Of a stretch of DNA of 12,663 bases, positions 5,632-12,663 are shown one piece after another. Position 1 is the first letter of the stretch. Every line of letters starts with the position of its first letter. Made by a program: the position numbers and the translations under genes. Origin of the DNA: Planctomycetota bacterium (GTDB lineage Bacteria; Planctomycetota; UBA8742; SKZP01); contig SKZP01000381.1 of assembly GCA_007127275.1 (NCBI GenBank), forward strand, positions 1-12,663, read 5' to 3'. A model generated the notes under the pieces. It ran no database searches and was not told where the DNA came from. It saw only the letters and a list, made by a program, of their open reading frames with translations.

Positions 5632-6987
5632 ATGATGCCGTCCGAAACTGTCGCACCGACGCACACCGCTCCGGAAACGACCACCGACGCCTCGTTGCCT
5701 GCCGCCGAGGAACGCGACGAGGCGACACCGCCCGGCAACGGCGGGGAAACCGCGACCGCCACGCCGGCGACGATCGCTGTGGCCCCGCCGGGGGCGTCCC
5801 GTCGTGGGCGAGTCGTCGTCGGCAGCGTGCTCGGGCTGCTCGGCGTGGCCCTGGTTGCCGGCGTGGCGTGGCGCGTCGCGGAAACGATCGGCGCGGATGA
5901 GTCGCGACGCCCCGACGGCGGTGCCGTCGCCGTGGAGGCGGCCGACGTGGAGGTGCGCACGGTTCGCGCCTTGGGCCGCTACTCCGGCAGCGTCCGCGCC
6001 GGCTCGCACGTCACCGTCGCCCCCCAAATCTCCGGGCGCATCAACGCCATTCATCTCGACCTAGGCGACGAGGTCCGCCGTGGCGATCCACTCTTCGAGC
6101 TGGACGAGCGCGAAGTGAGTCAGCAGTTGCACCAAGCCGAGGCGAACCTGCGTGTCGCCCAGGCGACCTTGCTCGCCCGGCAGGCCGACTACCGAGCCCG
6201 GCTGCGCGACCTCGAACGAATGCGGGAGCTTTACGACGAAGACGCACGCATCGTCACCCGTTCCGACCTCGACGCCGCGGAAAGCGCCTACGAACAGGCC
6301 GAGGCCAACGTCTCCGTCGCCGAGTCCACCGTGCAAGAGCGCGATGCCGCACTCGAAGCGGCACGGATCCGCGCGGAGCACACCCGCGTCGTTGCCGACT
6401 GGCTCGACGAGGACACGGTGAAATACGTCGCCGAGCGCCACCGCGAACGCGGCGACACCGTCTCCGCGAACTCCCCCGTGCTCAGCGTCGTCGACTTGAA
6501 CCGCGTGCGCGTCGTCGTCACCGTGCCGGAGCGCGAATACGTCCGCCTGCAAGTCGGCCAAACGGCGACGATCACCGCCGAGGCCTACCGCGGCCACGAG
6601 TTCACCGGCACGGTGCGCCGCATCTCGCCGTCATTCGACGACGCCTTGCGCGAGGCCCGCGTCGAGATCGAGGTGCTCAACGAGGATCACCGCCTCAAAC
6701 CCGGCATGTTCGTGCGTGTCGAACTCGTCTACGATACGATCGAAAACGCCACCACGGTGCCGGCCACGGCGCTGTTCTCCCGCACCGGCGTGCAGGGAGT
6801 GCTTCTCATTGAGCCGCCGCTCGACGACGACGGAGAGTCGCCGACGGCGCGCTTCGTCCCCGTCACGCTCGGGCCCCGCGACGGCGACTACGTACAAATC
6901 CTCGACCCACCGCTCGAAGGCCGGGTGATCACGCTCGGCGGCCACCTCGTCGAAGACGGCGGCGCCGTGCGCATCGCCGAGGAATAG
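5632..6987 (+). CDS. RND efflux periplasmic adaptor (HlyD/AcrA membrane-fusion family)
   Basis: A 451-residue adaptor that joins an inner-membrane RND pump to an outer-membrane channel. Residues 1-60 are a polar, Pro/Thr/Glu/Ala-rich tail ending in RRGR; residues 61-80 are a single membrane anchor, so it is not a lipoprotein. Residues 120-157 (GSHVTVAPQISGRINAIHLDLGDEV) are the first half of a biotinyl-lipoyl domain; 160-250 is a heptad-rich coiled-coil hairpin; 265-290 (RGDTVSANSPVLSVVD) completes the lipoyl domain; 290-370 is the beta-barrel domain ending in LKPGMFVRVEL; 370-451 is the membrane-proximal domain. The cytoplasmic tail is long for the family. ATGs at 5632 and 5635 are alternatives and neither has a good Shine-Dalgarno sequence. 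The pump gene follows after 78 bp. Expression is probably sigma-54 dependent. Confidence 0.92.
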   Translation: MMPSETVAPTHTAPETTTDASLPAAEERDEATPPGNGGETATATPATIAVAPPGASRRGRVVVGSVLGLLGVALVAGVAWRVAETIGADESRRPDGGAVAVEAADVEVRTVRALGRYSGSVRAGSHVTVAPQISGRINAIHLDLGDEVRRGDPLFELDEREVSQQLHQAEANLRVAQATLLARQADYRARLRDLERMRELYDEDARIVTRSDLDAAESAYEQAEANVSVAESTVQERDAALEAARIRAEHTRVVADWLDEDTVKYVAERHRERGDTVSANSPVLSVVDLNRVRVVVTVPEREYVRLQVGQTATITAEAYRGHEFTGTVRRISPSFDDALREARVEIEVLNEDHRLKPGMFVRVELVYDTIENATTVPATALFSRTGVQGVLLIEPPLDDDGESPTARFVPVTLGPRDGDYVQILDPPLEGRVITLGGHLVEDGGAVRIAEE

Positions 6988-7009
6988 CGAACACCGACGA
7001 CCAAGCGCA

Positions 7010-7038
7010 CCTCGCAGGGCCAACGCCCTGCGCTCGCC
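7010..7038 (-). repeat. REP-like hairpin between adaptor and pump genes
   Basis: CGCAGGGC (7013-7020), loop CAAC, GCCCTGCG (7025-7032): a perfect 8-bp GC-rich stem. Read on the minus strand from 7038, the unit begins with the 14-mer GGCGAGCGCAGGGC, identical to the plus-strand sequence at 5391-5404. It lies within the presumed operon, so its stem could reduce read-through or stabilise the upstream mRNA and set adaptor-to-pump ratios. No T-run follows. Confidence 0.6.
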
Positions 7039-7040
7039 TC

Positions 7041-7061
7041 GACCCACGACCCACGACCCAC
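7041..7061 (+). repeat. Tandem heptanucleotide repeat (GACCCAC) x3 before the pump start
   Basis: Three perfect copies of GACCCAC occupy the positions where a ribosome binding site for the ATG at 7066 would be expected, and end 4 bp before it. No Shine-Dalgarno motif is present. Copy-number change would alter the distance from the upstream hairpin to the start without changing the reading frame. Confidence 0.75.
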
Positions 7062-7065
7062 GGCC

Positions 7066-10000
7066 ATGTCTCTGCCCCGCTTTGCCGTTCACCGGCCGGT
7101 CTTTACCTCGATGGTCACGCTCGTCGTGCTGCTGCTTGGCGCGATCGCCTTCGATCGGCTGCCGATCGATTTGATGCCGAGCATGGATTTTCCGCGGCTC
7201 ACCGTAGCGACGAATTATCCCAATGCCTCGCCGGAAGAGGTCGAGGAGTTGATCACCCGGCCGATCGAGGCGGCTGTTGCCGCGGTGCCCGGCGTCGAAG
7301 AGTTCTCCTCCGTTTCCGGCGAGGGCCAAAGCCAGGTGCGCATCACCTTCGGTTGGGGGACCGACCTCGACGCCGCCGCCAACGACATTCGTGACCGGCT
7401 CGACCGCGTAACCTTGCCGGAGGAGGTGCGCCGGCCGCAGTTGCGCAAGTTCGACGCCGCCGCGTTTCCCATCGTTATCTTCGGCGTCTCGGCGAACCTC
7501 GATCCGATCGAGTTGCGCCGGCTGGTCGAGGATCAGGTACAGGTGCGTCTCGAGCAGGTCCCCGGGGTTGCCGCGGCGGAGATCTGGGGGGGGCTGTCGC
7601 GCGAAATTCACGTCGAGCTCGACGCGGACAAGATTCGCGCCTTGGGCCTCTCGATCGACGAGGTGCAGGCGGTGCTGCGCGCGCAAAACGTCGTGCGCCC
7701 CGCGGGATTGATCGAGCGCGACCGCCTCGAGATTCGTGTGCGCACCCCGGGGGACTTCCGCGACCTCGACGAGTTGCGCCGCACCACCATTGCCGGCAGT
7801 GGCGCGGAGACGGTCTATCTCGGCGACATTGCCGAGGTGCGCGACCGCTGGGAGCGGGAACGGCAACGCGTGCGCATCAATGGTGAGCCCGGCATTCGCC
7901 TCGGCGTGCGCAAGCAGTCGGACACGAACACCGTCGAGGTCGCCACCGCCGCGATCGCCGCCGCTGAGCGGATGAACGAAGAGATCCCGCAGTTGCAGAT
8001 CGCGACGATCATCGACACCTCCGACTACATCCAGCGCTCGATCGACAACATCGCCCGCACCGTCTTCTTCGGCGGCCTGCTCGCGCTGATCGTGCTCGTG
8101 CTGTTTCTGCGCAACATCCGCACGACGCTGGTGATTGCCGTCTCCATTCCCGTGGCGATTATTGCCTCGTTCGCGCTGCTTTACTTCGGCGGGCTGACGC
8201 TGAACATCATGACGCTCGGCGGGCTCGCGCTCGGGGTGGGGATGCTGCTCGACAACTCGATTGTCGTGCTCGAAAACATCTTCCGACGGCGCGAGCACGG
8301 CGAGAGTCCGAAGGCCGCCGCGATCAACGGCGCCAACGAAGTGGCCAGCGCAATTACCGCAAGCACGCTGACCACGCTTGCGGTCTTCTTGCCGATGGTG
8401 TTCGTGCAAGGCATGGCCGGCGAGCTGTTCGTCACCATGGCGACGGTGGTTGCGTTCACGCTGGTCTGCTCGCTGCTTGCCGCGCTCACACTCGTGCCGA
8501 TGCTTGCCGCGCGCATTCCGCAAAAGGGGCCGAAGCCGGGTACCGCCGCGGCGAACTGGCAACTGCCGAAGACGGTGGCGCCGCCGAAGCGCACAAACGC
8601 GATCGAGGCGACCTACCTTGCGGTGCTCGACGCCGCCTTGCGCCGGCCGTGGCTGACCGTGCTGATCGCACTCGTCTTGCTCGGTGCGAGCTTCTTGCTC
8701 GTCCCGTTGATCGGCAGCGAGTTCATGCCCGAGGCGGACGAAGGCGAGGTCCGCGTCAACGTCGAGTTGGAAGTCGGCGCGAAGCTCGACTCGGTCGACG
8801 AAGTGTTGAGCCAGATTGAAACCATCGTGCTCAACGACATCCCCGAGGTGGACAACGTCATTCTAAGCGCCGGCGGCGGCGGCTGGCGCATCCGCAGCAA
8901 CAACCGCGGCAATCTGCGTATCTCGCTGGTGCCCGAGGCCGAGCGCACACGGACGAGCAACGAGGTGGCCGCCGATATTCGCCGCCGCGTCGCCGACATT
9001 GCCGGGGCGCAGATTCGCGTGCGCGCCGGCGGTGGCCTGTGGCTGATGCGCATGGGCAGCCGCGGCGCCGACGAGTCCCTCTCCATCGAGATCCGCGGCC
9101 ACGACCTCGTACGGGCGCAGACGCTTGCCGAGCGGATCGAGCAGGCTGCCCTGGAAGTGTCCGGCATCACCGACGTCGTATTGAGCCACGAAGACGGCCA
9201 GCCCGAGGAGCTGGTGCTGATCGACCGCGAACGCGCCCAGTCGCTCAACGTCCGTGTCGACGACATCGCCCGGCTGCTCGAAACCGTGATCGGCGGCTCC
9301 CGCGTCGGCTACTTCCGCGATGCCGGCACCCAAGTGCCGATTCGCCTGCGCGTCGACGATGCGGAACATCTCACGATCGACGAAATCCTCGACCTTACGG
9401 TGCGCAACCGCCAGGGCAACTCGGTAACGCTGCGCAACGTCGTCGAAATCGCTGCCGCCGAGGGACCGACGACGATCGAGCGGATCGACCAGCAACGCTT
9501 CATCGCCATCGACGCAAACGTCGAAGGCCGCGACCTCGGCTCGGTCGCCGCCGATCTGCAAGCGCGCCTCCACGAGATTCCCACGCCACAAGGTTTCTCG
9601 GTCCTCGTTACCGGCGACTACGAGGAGCAGCAGGAGGCCTTTCGCGAATTGATGATCGCGATTCTGCTCGCGGTGCTGCTCGTCTTTATGGTGCTTGCCT
9701 GCCAGTTCGAGTCACTCAAGCACCCGCTGATCGTGATGACTTGCGTGCCCTTCGCGATCATCGGCGTACTCGTGATGCTCTTCCTCACCGATACGACGCT
9801 CAACGTGCAATCCTTGATCGGCTGCATGCTGCTTGCGGGAATCGTGGTCAACAACGCGATTCTGCTCGTCAACCAGAGCAAGCAGTTGCTGAGCAACTCG
9901 AAGCACGAACTCGATCAGCGCGAGCGCAGCGTCGTAGAAGCGGTGCGCGAAGCGGGCCGGCGGCGCCTGCGGCCGATCCTGATGACCACGCTGACCACCG

Positions 10001-10185
10001 TCTTCGGGCTGATGCCGCTGGCGATCGGCCTCGGCGAAGGCGGTGAAGCGCAAGCACCGATGGCGCGCGCCGTGATCGGCGGTTTGCTAAGCTCCTCGCT
10101 GATCGTGCTCGTACTGATCCCCGTGGTCTACGCAAAGCTCGTCCGCGCCCCCCGACGGGGAACCGGCGGCGACGACGACGAATAG
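7066..10185 (+). CDS. RND-family efflux pump (HAE1/AcrB-like inner-membrane transporter)
   Basis: A 1039-residue proton-driven pump of the AcrB/HAE-1 superfamily, of typical length. The N-terminus ([25 protein letters not shown]) is the standard first membrane segment and fixes the start although no Shine-Dalgarno sequence is present. Two homologous halves: periplasmic domain 1 (about 32-328, with [19 protein letters not shown]), TM2-6 (about 333-480), TM7 (about 528-549), periplasmic domain 2 (about 550-858), TM8-12 (about 861-1025). TM4 reads [13 protein letters not shown]: Asp396 corresponds to AcrB Asp407, but the next residue is Asn397 where AcrB has Asp408. TM10 reads [13 protein letters not shown]: Asn929 sits where AcrB has Lys940. 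This altered relay occurs in some HAE1 subgroups. Periplasmic loops of this size indicate organic or lipophilic substrates more than metal ions; the substrate cannot be named. It partners with the adaptor directly upstream, and probably with the TolC-like protein at 1277-2884. Confidence 0.95.
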   Translation: MSLPRFAVHRPVFTSMVTLVVLLLGAIAFDRLPIDLMPSMDFPRLTVATNYPNASPEEVEELITRPIEAAVAAVPGVEEFSSVSGEGQSQVRITFGWGTDLDAAANDIRDRLDRVTLPEEVRRPQLRKFDAAAFPIVIFGVSANLDPIELRRLVEDQVQVRLEQVPGVAAAEIWGGLSREIHVELDADKIRALGLSIDEVQAVLRAQNVVRPAGLIERDRLEIRVRTPGDFRDLDELRRTTIAGSGAETVYLGDIAEVRDRWERERQRVRINGEPGIRLGVRKQSDTNTVEVATAAIAAAERMNEEIPQLQIATIIDTSDYIQRSIDNIARTVFFGGLLALIVLVLFLRNIRTTLVIAVSIPVAIIASFALLYFGGLTLNIMTLGGLALGVGMLLDNSIVVLENIFRRREHGESPKAAAINGANEVASAITASTLTTLAVFLPMVFVQGMAGELFVTMATVVAFTLVCSLLAALTLVPMLAARIPQKGPKPGTAAANWQLPKTVAPPKRTNAIEATYLAVLDAALRRPWLTVLIALVLLGASFLLVPLIGSEFMPEADEGEVRVNVELEVGAKLDSVDEVLSQIETIVLNDIPEVDNVILSAGGGGWRIRSNNRGNLRISLVPEAERTRTSNEVAADIRRRVADIAGAQIRVRAGGGLWLMRMGSRGADESLSIEIRGHDLVRAQTLAERIEQAALEVSGITDVVLSHEDGQPEELVLIDRERAQSLNVRVDDIARLLETVIGGSRVGYFRDAGTQVPIRLRVDDAEHLTIDEILDLTVRNRQGNSVTLRNVVEIAAAEGPTTIERIDQQRFIAIDANVEGRDLGSVAADLQARLHEIPTPQGFSVLVTGDYEEQQEAFRELMIAILLAVLLVFMVLACQFESLKHPLIVMTCVPFAIIGVLVMLFLTDTTLNVQSLIGCMLLAGIVVNNAILLVNQSKQLLSNSKHELDQRERSVVEAVREAGRRRLRPILMTTLTTVFGLMPLAIGLGEGGEAQAPMARAVIGGLLSSSLIVLVLIPVVYAKLVRAPRRGTGGDDDE

Positions 10186-10245
10186 GCCCCGCGGAAAGGC
10201 GAGCTTTAAATGCACTGACGCGCAGCGCCTGGATATGCGATCTTA

Positions 10246-10327
10246 GGCGAGCGGGGGACGAAAGTCCCCCGAGTCAAAGTGTTCACGTGGCCGCGTAGAC
10301 TCGGGGGACTCTCGTCCCCCGCTCGCC
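10246..10327. repeat. Twin-hairpin REP/BIME-like element
   Basis: Two 30-bp arms (10246-10275 and 10298-10327) are inverted copies with one mismatch (position 10262), separated by 22 nt. Each arm is itself a hairpin: head GGCGAG, then CGGGGGAC, a tetraloop and GTCCCCCG, then AGTC. The left loop is GAAA; the right, read on the minus strand, is GAGA, so each strand carries one GNRA-capped 8-bp stem. This is the architecture of bacterial interspersed mosaic elements made of two inverted REP units. It fills the gap between the pump and folC, may act as a two-way transcription barrier, and ends 22 bp before the folC start. Confidence 0.8.
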
Positions 10328-10336
10328 GCTTGATAA

Positions 10337-10341
10337 CGGAG
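10337..10341 (+). promoter_or_regulatory. Ribosome binding site of folC
   Basis: CGGAG ends 8 nt before the GTG at 10350, supporting this non-ATG start. It lies just downstream of the twin-hairpin element. No good promoter is visible between that element and the start, so folC may be transcribed from within the element or by read-through from the efflux genes. Confidence 0.5.
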
Positions 10342-10349
10342 TCCCGCCT

Positions 10350-11783
10350 GTGAACGACGAGGCGACGGCGAATGCGCCACTACGCGACTTTGACGAGGCT
10401 ATGCGCTACCTTGCCTCGCAGACGAATTATGAGCAGCGGCTCGACTGGTCGTACCGCCGCCTCGACGAGCAGTTGCCGAACGTCGCTGACTTCCTTGACG
10501 AACGCCTCGGCGGGCCGCACAAACGCTTGCCGCGTGTGATCCACGTGGCCGGCACAAAGGGCAAGGGCTCGACCTGCCTGATGCTCGAGGCGGCGCTGCG
10601 CGCGCAAGGAATTCGCACGGGACTGTATAGCTCGCCGCACCTAAGCCACATCACCGAGCGGATTCGCGTCGACGGCAAGCCCATTGCGCCGGAGCGGTTT
10701 GCGGCGCTGCTCGAGCGGTTGCGGCCGGAGCTCGATGCCTGGCGGGAGCAGCCGAAGCGCTGGCCGATTACTTTTTTCGAGATCTTGACGGCGATGGCGC
10801 TTGTCACCTTTGCCGAGGAAGCTGTTGACGTGGCGCTCTTGGAGGTGGGCCTCGGTGGGCGGCTCGACGCGACGAACGTCGTCGACGCAGACGTCGCTGT
10901 GGTTACCGCGATTGGCTACGACCACACGGACAAGCTCGGCGAGACGCTGCCGGAGATTGCGCGCGAAAAGGCGGGGATCTTCAAGCCGGGGCGTGTGGCG
11001 GTGGTCGGGCCGATGCCGGAGCCGGCGGCGGCGCAGGCGGTGCGCGAGGTGGCCGAGGCTTTGCGGCCGCGGCCACCCATGCTGCGTATGGCCGACGACG
11101 GCGCGTTCGGGGCCGACCGCGGCACGAGTGGTACCCTTCGACTGCGCAGTGCGGCCTGGCCGGAGCGCGGACTTGCCGCCCTTGAACTCGAGGCGCCATT
11201 GCCCGAGCGGCCGCGGCAGACGGATGCGAACCTTGCGTGTGCGCTGGAAGCGTTGCGTGCGCTGGCCGGCGAGGCGACGCCCCCGTCGGTGGCCACGCTC
11301 GACTTGCGTGCGGCGGCACGCGCGGCGGGAACATGCACGTTGCCCGGGCGCTTCGAGTCGATGCGGGGCACAAGCCCAAGCGGTGCGTCCGTGCCGGTGA
11401 TTCTCGATTGCGCGCACAATGCGCAGTCGCTTGCCGCGGTGGCCGGTGCGGTGCGCGAGCGCGACCTCCGCCCGGTGGTGCTGCTAGGGCTCAACCGCGA
11501 CAAGCTTACGCCCGAGGTGCTTGCGCCGCTTGCGCGGGTGGCCGCGCACGCCGTTGCGACAACCGTGCCCGGCTCGGCGCGTGCCGCGGGGCCCACGGAG
11601 GTTGCGACGGCGTGGATGCGCTCTTGCGCCGGGGCCTCGGAGGTCGAACTCGTCGCCGAGTGCGAGGCGGCGCTTGCCCACGCCCTCGCGCGGGCCGCCG
11701 CGACCGAGGCACCGTTGTTGATCACGGGAAGTGTCTACCTTGCCGGGGCGCTGCGCGGGCACCTCGTCGCCCCGCAGCGGTAG
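10350..11783 (+). CDS. folC: Folylpolyglutamate synthase / dihydrofolate synthase (Mur ligase family)
   Basis: A 477-residue cytoplasmic enzyme that adds glutamate to folates with ATP (and in bifunctional forms to dihydropteroate, making dihydrofolate). Signatures in order: FDEAMRYLASQTNYEQRLDW (14-33); HVAGTKGKGST (65-75), the ATP P-loop; SSPHL (94-98); FFEILTAMAL (142-151); LLEVGLGGRLDATNVVD (163-179); IGYDHTDKLGETL (188-200) and REKAGIFKPG (205-214), whose Lys207 is expected to be the modified Mg-binding lysine; LPGRFE (331-336); and LDCAHNAQS (352-360), the C-terminal-domain motif usually written DGAHNP, here with Cys for Gly and Ala for Pro. It ends with GSVYLAGALR. Length is slightly above the usual 420-440 residues. 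The GTG start is supported by CGGAG 8 nt upstream. Whether it performs both reactions cannot be read from the sequence. It converges with the next gene, 29 bp between stops. Confidence 0.93.
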   Translation: MNDEATANAPLRDFDEAMRYLASQTNYEQRLDWSYRRLDEQLPNVADFLDERLGGPHKRLPRVIHVAGTKGKGSTCLMLEAALRAQGIRTGLYSSPHLSHITERIRVDGKPIAPERFAALLERLRPELDAWREQPKRWPITFFEILTAMALVTFAEEAVDVALLEVGLGGRLDATNVVDADVAVVTAIGYDHTDKLGETLPEIAREKAGIFKPGRVAVVGPMPEPAAAQAVREVAEALRPRPPMLRMADDGAFGADRGTSGTLRLRSAAWPERGLAALELEAPLPERPRQTDANLACALEALRALAGEATPPSVATLDLRAAARAAGTCTLPGRFESMRGTSPSGASVPVILDCAHNAQSLAAVAGAVRERDLRPVVLLGLNRDKLTPEVLAPLARVAAHAVATTVPGSARAAGPTEVATAWMRSCAGASEVELVAECEAALAHALARAAATEAPLLITGSVYLAGALRGHLVAPQR

Positions 11784-11812
11784 CACACCAAGGCAGGCAC
11801 AACCGCACGGAC

Positions 11813-12619
11813 TCACTCGCGCTCAAGCGGATTCATCGCTGGCTCGAGCCGGTCGAGGGCCTCTTTGAGCGTCTCCAAATTCCTCCGCACTTGCTCGCGC
11901 CGCCGGTCGACGTTCGGCGCCCAGTCGACCATGAGCTCGTCGAGCATCATCTCGGCCCAGGAGATCAGGATTTCCGCATGTTGTTGGCTGGCAACGTTGC
12001 GGCCATAGGCGAAAAACGTATTGAAGCAGATCTCGATGGAGGCGATGAGCCGCTTGCCGGCCTCCGATTCGGCGTCACCTCCTGCCAGTGGTTTCGAAAG
12101 CACGCCGATGCGATGGGCAATGTACCAGAGTTTCCGGGACGGGGGCTGGTCAAGGTTGTGATCGCCCCGCACCCGCATGTAGTAGCGTGTCAACTCAGTG
12201 ACCACCTCGATCCCGGCTTCGCCCGCTTGCGCGACCAGCTCGTCGACGATTCGACGCTCCTCGGAGAATCCATCGAAGCCCGCGAGGTAGGCGCGCAAGA
12301 CCTCCGCCCCGACGCGCCAGGAGACGCGTTCGCTCTCGGTATCGAAGTCGGCTTCCTTTGCCGCTCGCAACTTCCCGATCGCCCGCTCGAGGGTTGAGCG
12401 CTGATAATCGCTCGCCATCTCGTCGAGCGTGGGGTCGCGGAATTCGAAGCGGGTCCGGAAAAAGGAGATCGCGCCGAACCCGAAGGCCACCTCCACGACC
12501 GAGTCGGAGAACAGTCCTTGTTGCGCGAACTGGCCATACGTTCCGAACGCTTCCGGGGCCGGCTTGACGCTATTGTGTAACCGCTCGAGTTCCTCCCAAT
12601 GCGTGTCCGGTTCGCTCAT
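11813..12619 (-). CDS. Hypothetical protein, helical and soluble
   Basis: A 268-residue protein from the ATG at 12619, which I do not recognise. It has no signal peptide and no clear membrane segment; the most hydrophobic stretch is VVEVAFGFGAISFF (41-54). It appears almost wholly alpha-helical, rich in Glu and Arg, with a charged helix at the C-terminus (about 236-262) that could form a coiled coil. Aromatic/charged clusters such as LTRYYMRVRGDH (143-154) and RKLWYIAHRIG (162-172) may mark a core or binding surface. A TTG at 12655 could extend the protein by 12 residues, but AGGTG (12633-12629) lies 9 nt before the ATG and no such site precedes the TTG, so the shorter form is preferred. Codon use resembles its neighbours. 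No function is inferred from its location, which is only convergent with folC. Confidence 0.8.
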   Translation of the reverse strand: MSEPDTHWEELERLHNSVKPAPEAFGTYGQFAQQGLFSDSVVEVAFGFGAISFFRTRFEFRDPTLDEMASDYQRSTLERAIGKLRAAKEADFDTESERVSWRVGAEVLRAYLAGFDGFSEERRIVDELVAQAGEAGIEVVTELTRYYMRVRGDHNLDQPPSRKLWYIAHRIGVLSKPLAGGDAESEAGKRLIASIEICFNTFFAYGRNVASQQHAEILISWAEMMLDELMVDWAPNVDRRREQVRRNLETLKEALDRLEPAMNPLERE

Positions 12620-12628
12620 ATGGCTGAG

Positions 12629-12633
12629 CACCT
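12629..12633 (-). promoter_or_regulatory. Ribosome binding site of the hypothetical gene
   Basis: AGGTG on the minus strand ends 9 nt before the ATG at 12619 and decides between that start and the TTG at 12655. Confidence 0.5.
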
Positions 12634-12663
12634 GCCTGCTTCGCCGGTAGAGCAAATCGGCAA

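Noticed and set aside
6631..8562. A 643-residue open frame antisense to the adaptor/pump genes.
   Set aside because: It spans two well-supported genes and their spacer, is rich in Arg, His, Asp and Gly, and has no recognisable domain.
10246..10327. The twin hairpin as a simple intrinsic terminator or as a CRISPR repeat pair.
   Set aside because: There is no T-run on either strand after the stems, and only two units in inverted orientation, not regularly spaced direct repeats. A REP/BIME-like element fits better.
11784..11812. A terminator between folC and the convergent gene.
   Set aside because: Only 29 bp separate the stop codons and no hairpin is visible there.

Overview
The window comes from a GC-rich, Gram-negative (double-membrane) bacterium. 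The evidence is an MlaE-type lipid permease, a TolC-like outer-membrane channel, an RND pump with its periplasmic adaptor, and a secreted beta-helix protein with a Cys-containing C-terminal sorting tail. The lineage cannot be fixed from this sequence. Palindromic intergenic repeats, several starts without Shine-Dalgarno sequences and the sorting tail would fit Planctomycetota, Myxococcota or a related deep lineage; that is inference.

Layout from left to right: (1) mlaE-like permease, minus strand, 47-940. (2) A 336-bp divergent regulatory region with one extended -10 promoter per direction and an operator-like inverted repeat between them. (3) A TolC-family outer-membrane protein, plus, 1277-2884 (GTG start). 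(4) A 474-bp non-coding convergent region with hairpins. (5) A surface/secreted protein, minus, 3359-5197: signal peptide, beta-helix, IPT/TIG-like domains, Gly-rich linker, Cys + TM + RR tail. (6) A 434-bp divergent region with palindromic repeats and a near-consensus sigma-54 (-24/-12) promoter. (7) The RND adaptor, 5632-6987, and (8) the RND pump, 7066-10185, both plus. They are separated by 78 bp holding a repeat hairpin and a three-copy heptanucleotide repeat. (9) A twin-hairpin REP/BIME-like element, 10246-10327. (10) folC-like folylpolyglutamate/dihydrofolate synthase, plus, 10350-11783. (11) An unrecognised helical soluble protein, minus, 11813-12619, convergent with folC.

The outer-membrane channel, adaptor and pump can together form one tripartite efflux system spanning inner membrane, periplasm and outer membrane. 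The channel gene is separated from the adaptor/pump pair by an oppositely oriented surface-protein gene and has its own sigma-70-like promoter. The adaptor/pump pair looks RpoN-dependent, so the complex may be assembled from separately controlled units. mlaE belongs to a lipid-trafficking ABC system whose other genes are not in the window.

I see no tRNA, rRNA, CRISPR array, transposase or phage gene. The most interesting signals are the sigma-54 promoter, the family of intergenic palindromes sharing the head GGCGAGCG, the sorting tail of the surface protein, and the altered proton-relay residues of the pump.
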